DNA of 64,000 nucleotides from the NCBI GenBank assembly GCA_033811195.1, contig JAPXOZ010000007.1:1-64000 (forward strand). Direction: 5' to 3'. Under the pieces are notes generated by a model, which had not been told where the DNA came from, ran no database searches, and saw only the letters and a program-made list of their open reading frames with translations. Made by a program: the position numbers and the translations under genes. The DNA is from Cacconaster sp033811195. GTDB taxonomy: Bacteria > Bacteroidota > Bacteroidia > Bacteroidales > UBA932. Below, piece by piece: positions 35,407 to 43,982 of this stretch (its first letter is position 1; every line of letters starts with the position of its first letter).

Positions 35407-36654
35407 TTATGATATTTTCTTTAAAATAACGATATACTCATTCGTCATAGTACTAACTTTATCGCCTGGCTTATTAGTCGGGGATGTTTTAGAAGGCATT
35501 CTTTTATTCGGGATGCTTCGAACTATAGTTGTCATATGCTCGAAACCACATTTTTCGAACATCTCTGCAGTGTAGTAGTCAAGATCAATTTGAATGCCTT
35601 TTACCGTCCTATTACCTACAACATAGCAAACCACCCCACCATTTCTCACACTTTTGGCTACATTTTGAATTGACATCCAATAGTCATTCAGGAATGAGAT
35701 AACTTCATAATAGCGTTTCTCATCAAGATTTTTTATAGAATCAAGTGTATCACTTAATGAATATGTTTTGAACAACTCTTTATCTGTCTTTTTTCCCCCC
35801 ATTAGTAAAGAATCGAGGTTGCTTGCATTATCAAAACCAAACCACTCGTTGGCCCACCTCGAAAATTGACCGTATGCGACTGTAGTGCGACTGTCCCCAT
35901 AAGGAGGTGAGGTAACAACCATATCAACATCACCATCTTTTATTATATCTTTAGGTATGCCTATCGATGTGTCAAAATCGTAAACTCGTACAGACGTATT
36001 GTTGTTAAGTTTGTTAAAACTCTTTAGTCCCTTAATGTTCCTATTTGCTTTTTGTCCAAAAATTTTGAAAACATCGGGTTTGAACTTTTGAATGCTTTCC
36101 TGCTTCATTCTAAAGCGTTTGAATTCTCCGTTACGAGTGAATGAAGTCTCTCTAACTGTTTCTGCGAGTATGAGTTCGAAGAAATCTTTATTAGAAGTCA
36201 GTTTGTCTATTTTTTGAGCAAGAAAAGACAATTTCATTAGCACATCCTCTGAATACCAATAAGAGTAGTTAGAAATTCTGTCGAAATCACGATTATTGAC
36301 CTTATCTTCAGAATAAAATGAACAGTGAAATGCTATATTTTGAATTTGTTCAATTATTTCTTTTGCATTATAGTGTGTGGTTTTTACTCTTGACATCATT
36401 CTTGCAAGAGGGTTGAGATCGGTGCCTATAGAATTTACACCTGCTACTACTCCTTCAACCAAAGTAGTTCCACTACCCATGTAAGGATCAAAAATAAGAG
36501 AAAACCTACCTTCCGGTCTATACTCTCTAATAAGGGAACGACAGACTTGTGGAATCATCATGGCAGGATAAGCATGATAGCCATGGGAGTACTCTTTTGT
36601 GTCAGCATCCCAAAAACTCCATCGATCATCAAATATCCTATTATATGATTTCAT
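35407..36654 (-). CDS. Type II DNA methyltransferase, probable N4-cytosine
   Basis: About 415 residues. The SAM-binding motif I is IFDPYMGSGTT at 55-64 and the catalytic motif IV is TSPPYG near 247-252; motif I precedes IV with about 185 residues between them. SPPY is typical of N4-cytosine enzymes. The ATG at 36654 (MKSYNRIFDDRW) is chosen because the longer open frame starts with TTG at the far edge of the divergent regulator's promoter. It is divergent from the XRE regulator and MvaI-like nuclease genes, so it is the protective partner of that nuclease. Confidence 0.85.
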   Translation of the reverse strand: MKSYNRIFDDRWSFWDADTKEYSHGYHAYPAMMIPQVCRSLIREYRPEGRFSLIFDPYMGSGTTLVEGVVAGVNSIGTDLNPLARMMSRVKTTHYNAKEIIEQIQNIAFHCSFYSEDKVNNRDFDRISNYSYWYSEDVLMKLSFLAQKIDKLTSNKDFFELILAETVRETSFTRNGEFKRFRMKQESIQKFKPDVFKIFGQKANRNIKGLKSFNKLNNNTSVRVYDFDTSIGIPKDIIKDGDVDMVVTSPPYGDSRTTVAYGQFSRWANEWFGFDNASNLDSLLMGGKKTDKELFKTYSLSDTLDSIKNLDEKRYYEVISFLNDYWMSIQNVAKSVRNGGVVCYVVGNRTVKGIQIDLDYYTAEMFEKCGFEHMTTIVRSIPNKRMPSKTSPTNKPGDKVSTMTNEYIVILKKIS

Positions 36655-36687
36655 TCTTCTTACAGGCAAACAATTAGCTATCCAAAT

Positions 36688-36704
36688 ACTCTCAATATGA
36701 GAGT
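36688..36704. promoter_or_regulatory. Candidate operator ACTCTCA-ATA-TGAGAGT
   Basis: Perfect 7-bp inverted repeat with a 3-bp centre, between the divergent methyltransferase and regulator genes. Its right end is 21 bp upstream of the regulator's -7 box, so it overlaps the -33 region. A likely binding site for the adjacent XRE protein, by position. Confidence 0.5.
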
Positions 36705-36725
36705 GGGTAAATGTAGGGCTTTTTT

Positions 36726-36733
36726 TACATTTG
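36726..36733 (+). promoter_or_regulatory. -7 element TACATTTG for regulator-nuclease operon
   Basis: TAnnTTTG match 23 bp before the ATG at 36757. Confidence 0.6.
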
Positions 36734-36756
36734 TGCAACAAATTTAAGAAAATTTT

Positions 36757-37044
36757 ATGAAAACTGATTATCAGAACGCCATTGTTGATAAGGTTAGACG
36801 ACTCCGTCTATCAAATAATTATAGTCAGCAAGATATTGCCTTGTTTCTTGGTATAAGCAATGGTCAAGTTGGCAATATAGAAACTCCTACTAAATCACAT
36901 AAGTACAGGCTTTCTCAATTATCTAGGATTTGCGACGAATTTAAGATAAGAATAGTTGATTTGTTTCTTGAAAACATTGACGACCTAACTCCTGAAGAAC
37001 TGATCAATAGATTAATTAATTGCATTATAGAATATGAAAACTAG
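36757..37044 (+). CDS. XRE-family regulator (restriction-modification control protein)
   Basis: A 95-residue single HTH protein: VRRLRLSNNYSQQDIALFLGISNGQVGNIE is the classic XRE helix-turn-helix. Size and position (divergent from the methyltransferase, overlapping the nuclease gene by 11 bp) fit a C protein that delays nuclease expression until DNA is methylated. The inverted repeat at 36688-36704 is its likely site. Binding is inferred. Confidence 0.85.
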   Translation: MKTDYQNAIVDKVRRLRLSNNYSQQDIALFLGISNGQVGNIETPTKSHKYRLSQLSRICDEFKIRIVDLFLENIDDLTPEELINRLINCIIEYEN

Positions 37045-37783
37045 TAAAGAACGGCTAATAGATATTTTTGAAGATATAAAGAATCGCGGATGGGTACAAA
37101 GTCATCGCAGTCATAATACCGGCATTGGAAAAACTTTCGAGGATCTAGCTGGTATTACAGAAGATAATAGTGAGGATCCCGATTTTGAGGAGTATGAAAT
37201 CAAGTCTTACAGGAGAGAAGCCAATTCTCCTATTACACTTTTTACACTCGCCCCCTCCTTTCCAAAAGGTGCGAACAGATATCTAAAAGATAAATATGGA
37301 GAATATTACCCAGATTCTACTACTCTTAAAAAAGTGCATACCTCAATGTTTGCAGATAAAAAGAATAGTTATCTGAATAAATACTCCTTCCAACTTATAA
37401 ATGATAGAGATGCAAAAAAGCTTAAAATAGGAGTTTATGACTATTCCACGGGATTATTAATTGATGATAGTGTTTATTACACTTATGAGAAGTTGAGGAA
37501 GAAGTTGAGGAAGAAACTAACTAACTTGTTTGTTGTCAGTGCAGAGAGGCGTTTTAATAACGGAGTTGAGGAATTTAAATTCACAAATGCAAGAATTTAC
37601 ACTGACCCTTCATTTGAAAGATTCTTGGATGTCATTGATGATGGAAGGGTACAGTATGATATCCGTATTGGCAGTTATCAGTCGGGCGATAGGTACGGAA
37701 AGCCCCATGACCATGGAAGTGCTTTTAGAGTAAGAGAGGACTACATCCTTGCTCTTTACGATAACCAAGAATTTGTGCTGTAA
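37034..37783 (+). CDS. MvaI/BcnI-family type II restriction endonuclease
   Basis: 249 residues. GIGKTFEDLAGITEDN and DFEEYEIKSYR match the MvaI/BcnI family; the catalytic set D50, E55, K57 falls at the same numbers I recall for MvaI. A C-terminal HDHGSAFRV may be the family's conserved His region. MvaI cuts CCWGG and BcnI cuts CCSGG, so recognition of a CCNGG-type site is expected, but which one is not readable from the sequence. It overlaps the regulator by 11 bp, giving translational coupling. Confidence 0.85.
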   Translation: MKTSKERLIDIFEDIKNRGWVQSHRSHNTGIGKTFEDLAGITEDNSEDPDFEEYEIKSYRREANSPITLFTLAPSFPKGANRYLKDKYGEYYPDSTTLKKVHTSMFADKKNSYLNKYSFQLINDRDAKKLKIGVYDYSTGLLIDDSVYYTYEKLRKKLRKKLTNLFVVSAERRFNNGVEEFKFTNARIYTDPSFERFLDVIDDGRVQYDIRIGSYQSGDRYGKPHDHGSAFRVREDYILALYDNQEFVL

Positions 37784-37918
37784 TTAATAATTATTTGATT
37801 CCTATAATATGATTTAATTTCAACTTTGTGATACTCTTTTTGATATTCTATAGTAAAAAACGTCACAGGTTGTTTTAGTTTACAGTACATAGCGAAATTT
37901 GTATATCAATTGATTTAT

Positions 37919-38839
37919 ATGGCAGAGAAGATTTTAATAATAGGAAATGGCTTTGACATTGATTTAGGTTTCCTTACAAAATACTCGAATTATTATAAAA
38001 TATGGGAATACAATCATAAATGGCCGTTCAATGATTCTTCAACAGGATTAGGTGGTTATATTCACAAATGTGCAAAAGAATATAAAGAGAAATGGTTGGA
38101 TCTTGAGATGGCCCTTTTCGAGTATGCATCTGCAAATAACGGTGCTGCGATAAAAGGCGTAAATGGGTCCTACCCAATTGACAAGGATAAAGAAGATTTT
38201 GGAACACTTGTCGGAAATTTAACCTCATTCATTGAAAGAATTCCCAGTGAGACACAGGTAAATAGAGACTCTGTTGCTAGCAAGGTTCTCAAGTCCGTCT
38301 TGGACGATGGTAATTATTCGATATACTCATTCAACTACACTGACTTGAAAGGAATCGCTGCGAGGCTTTATCCGGAGCGGTCTTATCATCTTTCATATAC
38401 TCCTGTTCATGGAAGAGCAGCAGACGACAATATTATTATAGGGGTTCATTCTGACGCGAATTTAATTATGGGTTATGACTTCCTAAAAAAGATTGATCAG
38501 ACATCATACCAATCAAATGACATTATTCAAGACCTTTCTTGTGCAAAAGAAGTGGTGTTTTTTGGACTGTCTATGGGGATTGTTGACTTTCCCTACTTTA
38601 GGGATTTTTTCAGTTCTCTATGTTCAAACATAGTCCCATTGGATAAAAAGAAACATGTAACGATGTTCACTTACAATGAATCATCTAGGCAAGAAATTCA
38701 TGAACAACTAAGGAAACTTACTAGAACTGATCTAATGAGTCTGAAGAGTAATTGCTATTTTGAAATCATTCGCACATCACTTTGTGAATATGACGATAAG
38801 GATAAAATTGAGAAGTGGATTTATCGTCAACGGTTATGA
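37919..38839 (+). CDS. AbiH-family abortive-infection protein
   Basis: About 306 residues. It begins with the AbiH Rossmann-like motif ILIIGNGFDIDLGFLTKYSNY and has IYSFNYTDLKGIA and VFFGLSMGIVDFPYF, conserved in the family. AbiH proteins are linked to phage exclusion in lactococci and common in defence islands; the biochemical activity is poorly known. The ATG at 37919 is chosen over a TTG 9 bp upstream. It is the third defence element in a row. Confidence 0.85.
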   Translation: MAEKILIIGNGFDIDLGFLTKYSNYYKIWEYNHKWPFNDSSTGLGGYIHKCAKEYKEKWLDLEMALFEYASANNGAAIKGVNGSYPIDKDKEDFGTLVGNLTSFIERIPSETQVNRDSVASKVLKSVLDDGNYSIYSFNYTDLKGIAARLYPERSYHLSYTPVHGRAADDNIIIGVHSDANLIMGYDFLKKIDQTSYQSNDIIQDLSCAKEVVFFGLSMGIVDFPYFRDFFSSLCSNIVPLDKKKHVTMFTYNESSRQEIHEQLRKLTRTDLMSLKSNCYFEIIRTSLCEYDDKDKIEKWIYRQRL

Positions 38840-39198
38840 TGAGATATTATGCTTAATAAAACAAGAATGTGGCGTTAGTGTAAGTCGTTACGTCTTTGGC
38901 CCACCCAAAAAACGCACCTTTATTTGAAATGCACTCAAAAGCTGAAAAAAAACTTTTTGGGGTTTTCTCAGCTGATTTACGCTGTGTTTTAAACGTTATG
39001 AAAAGATTCTATTTTGTCCTCCGCCTATTCTAACTATCCAAAACGAGTACTGCCTATTTCAAGGTACAACCTAAAATGAATGCTCATTGAATTTGTTCTT
39101 TTGGAGGGGAAAAAACTTATTTCAAAATGACTTCAATGCGAGATTTGAAAACAAGCTAACATTTGTATTTATATAAAATTGGCAACTAAGTAATTAGT
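38840..39198. other. Noncoding gap at island edge
   Basis: No gene seen on either strand. It holds one imperfect hairpin (AGCTGA...TCAGCT, 38940-38973, with an A-run/T-run core). No heptad array is present, unlike the other long convergent gaps of the core genome. Confidence 0.5.
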
Positions 39199-39765
39199 CT
39201 ATTTTTGTTGTATAATTAGTGAAACAATTGAGGCTATGCTACCTAATATGCCAATAACACCGCTAAAGATCTTCCATCCCTTCGATTTGAAATCAAAATC
39301 TGGCTTTATAAGTGTAACTGGATAATGAAAAATAATACGAAGAACAGTGCTAATTCCACGAAAAAAGTGAGAGAAGGGATTCCACCACTGTGACATAATC
39401 GATTTGAGCTCCTTATCGTACTCAGATATAGTTGATATGATTTCTGTCTCTAAATCTGAAAATGCACGAGTAATGCTCATTGTATGCATACTATTTCTTA
39501 CCGATCGAACTATCTCAAATGTAGATGGCATATAGCAATGAGGACTCATAAGTCTAGTGACTTCCCTATAATTTTGAAGAATATAAATCCATTCGCTATC
39601 TATATTCTTTCCTTGAATGAGTTTTTTGTGAAAAATAATAGCATTATCTAGAAATTCTTCAATTTTAATTATATTTTTTCTTATTGAAAGAATATTGAAA
39701 ACAAAAGTAAAAAAGCCAATCACAACTAGCAATGCTGTGCAAATAATTAACGCAACCGTACTCAT
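39199..39765 (-). CDS. Two-helix membrane protein, unrecognised
   Basis: About 188 residues: an N-terminal membrane helix (VALIICTALLVVIGFFTFVF), a roughly 130-residue helical soluble domain rich in charged residues, and a C-terminal hydrophobic stretch (VIGILGSIASIVSLII). The ATG at 39765 is supported by a TATATTTG -7 box at 39793-39800 giving a 22-nt leader. AT-rich like the neighbouring defence genes; it could be a defence effector or simply unknown. Confidence 0.65.
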   Translation of the reverse strand: MSTVALIICTALLVVIGFFTFVFNILSIRKNIIKIEEFLDNAIIFHKKLIQGKNIDSEWIYILQNYREVTRLMSPHCYMPSTFEIVRSVRNSMHTMSITRAFSDLETEIISTISEYDKELKSIMSQWWNPFSHFFRGISTVLRIIFHYPVTLIKPDFDFKSKGWKIFSGVIGILGSIASIVSLIIQQK

Positions 39766-39792
39766 AAGCAACTTATAGTCAATTCTTAGAGA

Positions 39793-39800
39793 CAAATATA
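39793..39800 (-). promoter_or_regulatory. -7 element TATATTTG for the two-helix protein
   Basis: Minus-strand TAnnTTTG, reading 39800 to 39793; transcript start near 39787. Confidence 0.6.
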
Positions 39801-39835
39801 AGTATTAAGTTCTAATATTTGCTATATTTGTTTTG

Positions 39836-39913
39836 ATGTACATTCTGCATCACACCACAAACCATTTTAACGCCCCGCCAACTTCCGTCGGCGGGGCGCT
39901 ATTGTGTTTTTTT
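39836..39913 (+). ncRNA. Candidate small RNA with strong terminator
   Basis: A TATATTTG -7 box at 39823-39830 is followed within 75 nt by a GC-rich hairpin CGCCCCGCC/GGCGGGGCG (39871-39879 with 39890-39898), extended by CACAA/TTGTG, and seven T (39907-39913). The predicted transcript is about 75 nt. No plus-strand gene follows, so it is not a leader for anything in sight. An ORF starting MYILHHTTNHF runs through it but passes the terminator; I favour RNA function. Confidence 0.5.
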
Positions 39914-39984
39914 CAGTTGGTTGCTAAAGATATGTGCTGTATGGATTAGCTATGAGTCAAAGTCCTACTACGGGTGAAATCCTG

Positions 39985-40482
39985 CTATATATGATTAAAC
40001 TTCTTACCGCACTTGGTGCACTGGTGGTTGACGTTTTGGTATTTGCTTATAACCATTAGTGCGATGCTGGATAGGATCATTACTATTGCAATAATATCGA
40101 GGGAGTTGGATCTTATGTCCAGATTTCTGGAATAGACAAAATAGAGTCCGGGGATCAGGAATAAAAGGACAGCAAGCAGTATAACAACTTTGGTGGACTT
40201 GGGGCGGGGAATGACTTCAACCTCTTTGCTGCCACATTTGGGGCAAAATGGTTGCGGACCTTTAATGTTATCCTTGATAACCGGATCAATTAACTCCAGT
40301 GCCCTGTCGAAATCTTTTTCAAATACATATATGGAAATACCCGGAATTGGTCCGTAAGCCCCCGGCCGTTTGTCTATGGTCTCATCGTGCTGACGATAGG
40401 CAATATTGTTGACATCCAGGATGTTGACAATCCTGTTTGCAACAATGCTATCATTGCTTTTGTAAAGTAATATTTCTTTCAT
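39985..40482 (-). CDS. DUF2007-like membrane protein with zinc ribbon
   Basis: 165 residues. About residues 1-65 resemble DUF2007 (KEILLYKSNDSIVANRIVNIL...ISIYVFEKDFDRALELI). Two CxxC pairs, CPKCGS near 80 and CTKCGKKF at the end, can form a split zinc ribbon around two membrane helices. The function is unknown. It lies 23 bp downstream of the next minus-strand gene, so they are likely one operon. Confidence 0.7.
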   Translation of the reverse strand: MKEILLYKSNDSIVANRIVNILDVNNIAYRQHDETIDKRPGAYGPIPGISIYVFEKDFDRALELIDPVIKDNIKGPQPFCPKCGSKEVEVIPRPKSTKVVILLAVLLFLIPGLYFVYSRNLDIRSNSLDIIAIVMILSSIALMVISKYQNVNHQCTKCGKKFNHI

Positions 40483-40505
40483 AGCTTGTAGGTGCAGTTG
40501 AGGTT

Positions 40506-41249
40506 TTAAAACTGCAACGCAAGGGTAAATCCAACTGTGGGCTGCATTGTATTGCCCATTTGTATGCAGTTGACTGAGGGATATAGATCAAGGTTAAATG
40601 AGTAAACTTGCCTCAGGTCTTGTTCATACATATTCTTCACTTTAGCTATCCTTATGGCGTCTACAATACTCCAAATATTGAGTCCTAAAGCACCTGCATA
40701 GCAAGCGGCTGCGATTATAAGTGGTCCTCCTTCCTCGCCATAAAAACCCACTTGTGTGAATACGGCAGCAGCACTTACAAGCGCAGCACTACCAAAGAAT
40801 TTACCCAGTCCTCGTCCCCACTCTTCATTTATACACTCTCCAAGACCTGGGATGAAAAAGGATGCTACGCCGCTCCAAGCCGGATTAAGATCACCCGATA
40901 CCGAAATGTAATCCTGATGGTTATACAGATGTTTGAGCTCTTGATATTTCATGCCCGGCCTAATATCATAAAGAGGCTCTCTGCCTGAATAATAGGGTCT
41001 TGGCATCACTTTGTGGGTGAATACCTCACTTCTGCCTGACTCATAATGAATCATAAGAATGTCGGATTTCCATACAGAATAGATAACACCATCGGGTTCT
41101 TCGTACAACCTGTATTTAACTTCATCTGAGGTTATTTCAAGCACTTTTGCCCTAATTTCATCACCATTATTCATGATTACGACATCCTGGGCGTTTGCTA
41201 AACCAATAGATGCGATTATGGCAATGAGAGAGTAAATTATTTTTTTCAT
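40506..41249 (-). CDS. Exported/membrane protein, unrecognised Bacteroidota type
   Basis: 247 residues with a signal peptide (ANA|QDV, Gln at +1). About residues 22-85 form a small beta domain, MNNGDEIRAKVLEITSDEVKYR, common in Bacteroidota proteins of unknown role. Two hydrophobic segments follow (ASFFIPGLGE..., LIIAAACYAGALGLNIWSIVDAI), then a strand ending TLALQF, which could be an outer-membrane anchor. First gene of a pair with the DUF2007 gene. Confidence 0.65.
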   Translation of the reverse strand: MKKIIYSLIAIIASIGLANAQDVVIMNNGDEIRAKVLEITSDEVKYRLYEEPDGVIYSVWKSDILMIHYESGRSEVFTHKVMPRPYYSGREPLYDIRPGMKYQELKHLYNHQDYISVSGDLNPAWSGVASFFIPGLGECINEEWGRGLGKFFGSAALVSAAAVFTQVGFYGEEGGPLIIAAACYAGALGLNIWSIVDAIRIAKVKNMYEQDLRQVYSFNLDLYPSVNCIQMGNTMQPTVGFTLALQF

Positions 41250-41594
41250 GACTTAAATGTAAACTTTATAAAATTCGTGAATTTAGATCTGTTCTTAGGT
41301 AGTGTTCAAGCTGTTTTTCAATACAATAAGCGTTGGCAAATGCACACTTAACACAGGGACTGCCACTACATTTGACTCGGCAAATTTAGATAATTATGGC
41401 AGAATAACGAGAAAAAATCGATCTAAATGGTATCGTTTGCTATTTTTTTAACAAAAGCAGGCAAAGCACTTTTATTCTGATCTTGCGAATGCGCTTTTAC
41501 TACGCTGTATAACGGGAATTCACGTTAAATATTAGGGATTTATTATCTTTGCAGCGCAAATGCGAAATTTTTACTTTTATTTAGGAATACAATT
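41250..41594. other. Divergent promoter region upstream of flavodiiron gene
   Basis: 345 bp without a gene. The plus strand has TATCTTTG at 41544-41551, about 43 bp before the flavodiiron ATG (leader near 37 nt), and another TACATTTG at 41367-41374 that could start a longer transcript. No operator recognised. Confidence 0.5.
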
Positions 41595-42773
41595 ATGAAG
41601 AAAATCACTGATGATGTTATCTATATAGGCACTGACCACCTTGATATTGACCTTTTTGAAAGCCAATACAGGGTGCCGCAAGGCGTTTCCTATAACTCAT
41701 ATCTTATTCTGGATAAGAAAATAGCCATAATGGATACTGCCGATGTCAGAAAAGGAGAGGAGTGGGAGGCAAATCTGAGAAAGGCCCTTGGAGAGAGAAG
41801 GCCTGATTATTTGGTCGTTCATCACCTCGAACCCGACCATTCTTCCATGATTGCGAGGGTACTGGAAACATATCCCGATATTCAGATTGTGACAGGGGTA
41901 AGGTCTGTCAAGATGCTTCAGCAGTTTTTTGATACGCCGGATATTGCCGGCCGCTGTATTACGATGAAGGAGGGGGATGTTCTGGATTTGGGAAAACACA
42001 AACTCCATTTTTATGCGGCGCCTATGGTGCATTGGCCCGAAGTTATGGTTTCATTTGATGAATATGATGGTGCACTTTACAGTGCAGATGGTTTCGGTAA
42101 ATTCGGTGCACTTTCAGAATGTGGCTTCTATAGCAGCGAAGACCCCGATTGGTCTGAAGAGGCACGGCGCTATTATATCAATATCGTGGGAAAATATGGC
42201 GGACCTGTTCAGAATCTCCTTAAAAAAGCTGCCACTCTTCCCATAAAGAGTATTCGTCCGCTCCACGGTCCTATTATAAATGAAGACCTTGGAAAATATA
42301 TCAAACTCTATGATACCTGGAGCAGTTATACTCCTGAATCAAAGGGTATTATGATAGCAGTGGCCTCAATTTACGGCGGCACTATGAGGGCAGCTGAAAA
42401 GCTTAAAGAGATACTTGAGTCCAAAGGGGCGGAGAATGTCTTCATCAAGGATCTATGTCGTACCGAGATTTCCCGCAATGTTTCTGATGCATTCCGCTAT
42501 GACAAACTTGTCCTTGCAGCCTCTTCTTACGACAATGGTGTTTTTACGCCTATGCACAATTTCCTGCATCTGCTTCAGATTAAATGTTACACCGGACGTA
42601 CTGTGGGAATTATAGAAAATGGCTCATGGGCACCTTCTGCGGCAAGAGTTATGAATGAAATGCTCAGTCAGATGTCCAATCTGACAATAGTAGAACCGAC
42701 TGTTACTATTATGAGCCGTATGAAACGTACCGACTATTCTGCTCTCGAGCAGCTTGCCGACGCACTGTTGTAG
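41595..42773 (+). CDS. FprA-type flavodiiron protein (A-type flavoprotein)
   Basis: A 392-residue two-domain protein. The metallo-beta-lactamase-like diiron domain has ligands H77, E79, D81, H82 (HHLEPDH), H in MVHWPE near 146, D in SADGFG near 165 and H in PLHGP near 226. The C-terminal flavodoxin domain (IMIAVASIYGGTMRAAEKL) holds FMN. It reduces O2 to water and/or NO to N2O with electrons from rubredoxin or similar, protecting an anaerobe. Cytoplasmic, single gene. Confidence 0.94.
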   Translation: MKKITDDVIYIGTDHLDIDLFESQYRVPQGVSYNSYLILDKKIAIMDTADVRKGEEWEANLRKALGERRPDYLVVHHLEPDHSSMIARVLETYPDIQIVTGVRSVKMLQQFFDTPDIAGRCITMKEGDVLDLGKHKLHFYAAPMVHWPEVMVSFDEYDGALYSADGFGKFGALSECGFYSSEDPDWSEEARRYYINIVGKYGGPVQNLLKKAATLPIKSIRPLHGPIINEDLGKYIKLYDTWSSYTPESKGIMIAVASIYGGTMRAAEKLKEILESKGAENVFIKDLCRTEISRNVSDAFRYDKLVLAASSYDNGVFTPMHNFLHLLQIKCYTGRTVGIIENGSWAPSAARVMNEMLSQMSNLTIVEPTVTIMSRMKRTDYSALEQLADALL

Positions 42774-42800
42774 ACAACGCTATTCAGATAGGGTAGAGTA

Positions 42801-43982
42801 TTATTCAACGTAGAGTACCAGCCCTTTGAGGTACTCGCCTTCCGGATGGAAAATATTGACGGGATGGTCGGCCGGTTGATTGAGCCGGTCGAGGATCTTT
42901 ACATTGCGTCCCGCTTCTGCCGCAGCTGAAAAAACAGCAAGGGCGAAAGAGTTGCTGTCCACCACCTGTGAGCAACTGAAGGTAAAGATGATACCTCCGG
43001 GTGCTACCTTGGAAATAGCCGCAGCATTGAGTTTCTGATAGCCTCTGAGTGCATTTCTTATTGCTCCGCGGTGTTTGGCGAAAGCCGGAGGATCCACAAT
43101 TATCAGATTATATTTGTCCTTCGGCGAATTTTTGACGAAATCAATGGCATCCTCACAGAAAGAATGATGGTTGGAAAAGGCGTTGAGGGCAACATTTTTC
43201 TCCATCATCGCAACTGCTTTGGAGGAACTGTCCACCGAATCCACTCCTACGGCTCCTCCGGCGAGCGCATAGATTGAAAAGCCCCCTGTATAACTGAAGA
43301 GATTGAGCACATTTCTTCCTTTAGCATACTGTTCTACGAGTGCCCTGTTCTCCCTCTGGTCTAGGAAGAAACCGGTCTTCTGACCCTCATCCCAGTTGAC
43401 GATGAACTTATGCCTATTTTCCGTCACAATTCCTTCACACTCATCGGTAAAATCTTCGTTACGATAAAGATAACCGTCGTTGAGATCGAGTCCCGCCTTG
43501 AAAGGTGCTGTGCCCGAACTCTTATCATAAATCGCCTTGAGCTTTTCCCCATAAACCTCTATAAGTGCATCGACAATCTTTTCCAAAGAAAGAAACATCC
43601 CAACCGAATGCGCCTGCACTACTGCTACGCCATTGTACCAGTCCACTATGAGACCTGGGAGCATATCTCCCTCTCCGTGCACCAGACGATAACAGTTGGT
43701 ATTTTTAAGAGAAAGAGAGAGTCTATGCCTGTAGGCAGCGCCGATCCTGTCTTTCCAGAAATCAGCAGAGAGCGCAGCTTCATCAAAACTCAAGATCCGC
43801 ACTGCTATGGAGCCTATCTGGAAATGTCCGTAGCCCAGACATTCACCGCTTTGGCTAATCACGGATACGATATCACCTTCATATGGTTCTCCTTCGATGC
43901 GTGATATGGCACCTGAAAAGAGCCAGGGATGGCGGCGCAGGAGGGATTCTTCCCGACCTTTCTTGAGGTGGATGCGTGTCAT
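42801..43982 (-). CDS. RlmI-like 23S rRNA cytosine methyltransferase
   Basis: 393 residues: N-terminal PUA domain (about 1-75), then a class I SAM methyltransferase with LNLFSYTGGFSIYA (motif I), VDPPAFAKHRG (motif IV) and FTFSCSQVV (motif VI). The family makes 5-methylcytosine in 23S rRNA. Its start overlaps the exonuclease stop by 4 bp in the purM-racemase-exonuclease-rlmI operon. Confidence 0.9.
   Translation of the reverse strand: MTRIHLKKGREESLLRRHPWLFSGAISRIEGEPYEGDIVSVISQSGECLGYGHFQIGSIAVRILSFDEAALSADFWKDRIGAAYRHRLSLSLKNTNCYRLVHGEGDMLPGLIVDWYNGVAVVQAHSVGMFLSLEKIVDALIEVYGEKLKAIYDKSSGTAPFKAGLDLNDGYLYRNEDFTDECEGIVTENRHKFIVNWDEGQKTGFFLDQRENRALVEQYAKGRNVLNLFSYTGGFSIYALAGGAVGVDSVDSSSKAVAMMEKNVALNAFSNHHSFCEDAIDFVKNSPKDKYNLIIVDPPAFAKHRGAIRNALRGYQKLNAAAISKVAPGGIIFTFSCSQVVDSNSFALAVFSAAAEAGRNVKILDRLNQPADHPVNIFHPEGEYLKGLVLYVE

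Noticed and set aside
33329..39198. Prophage or integrative element
   Set aside because: No integrase, transposase, phage structural or conjugation gene and no clear attachment repeats were found; only defence genes are supported.
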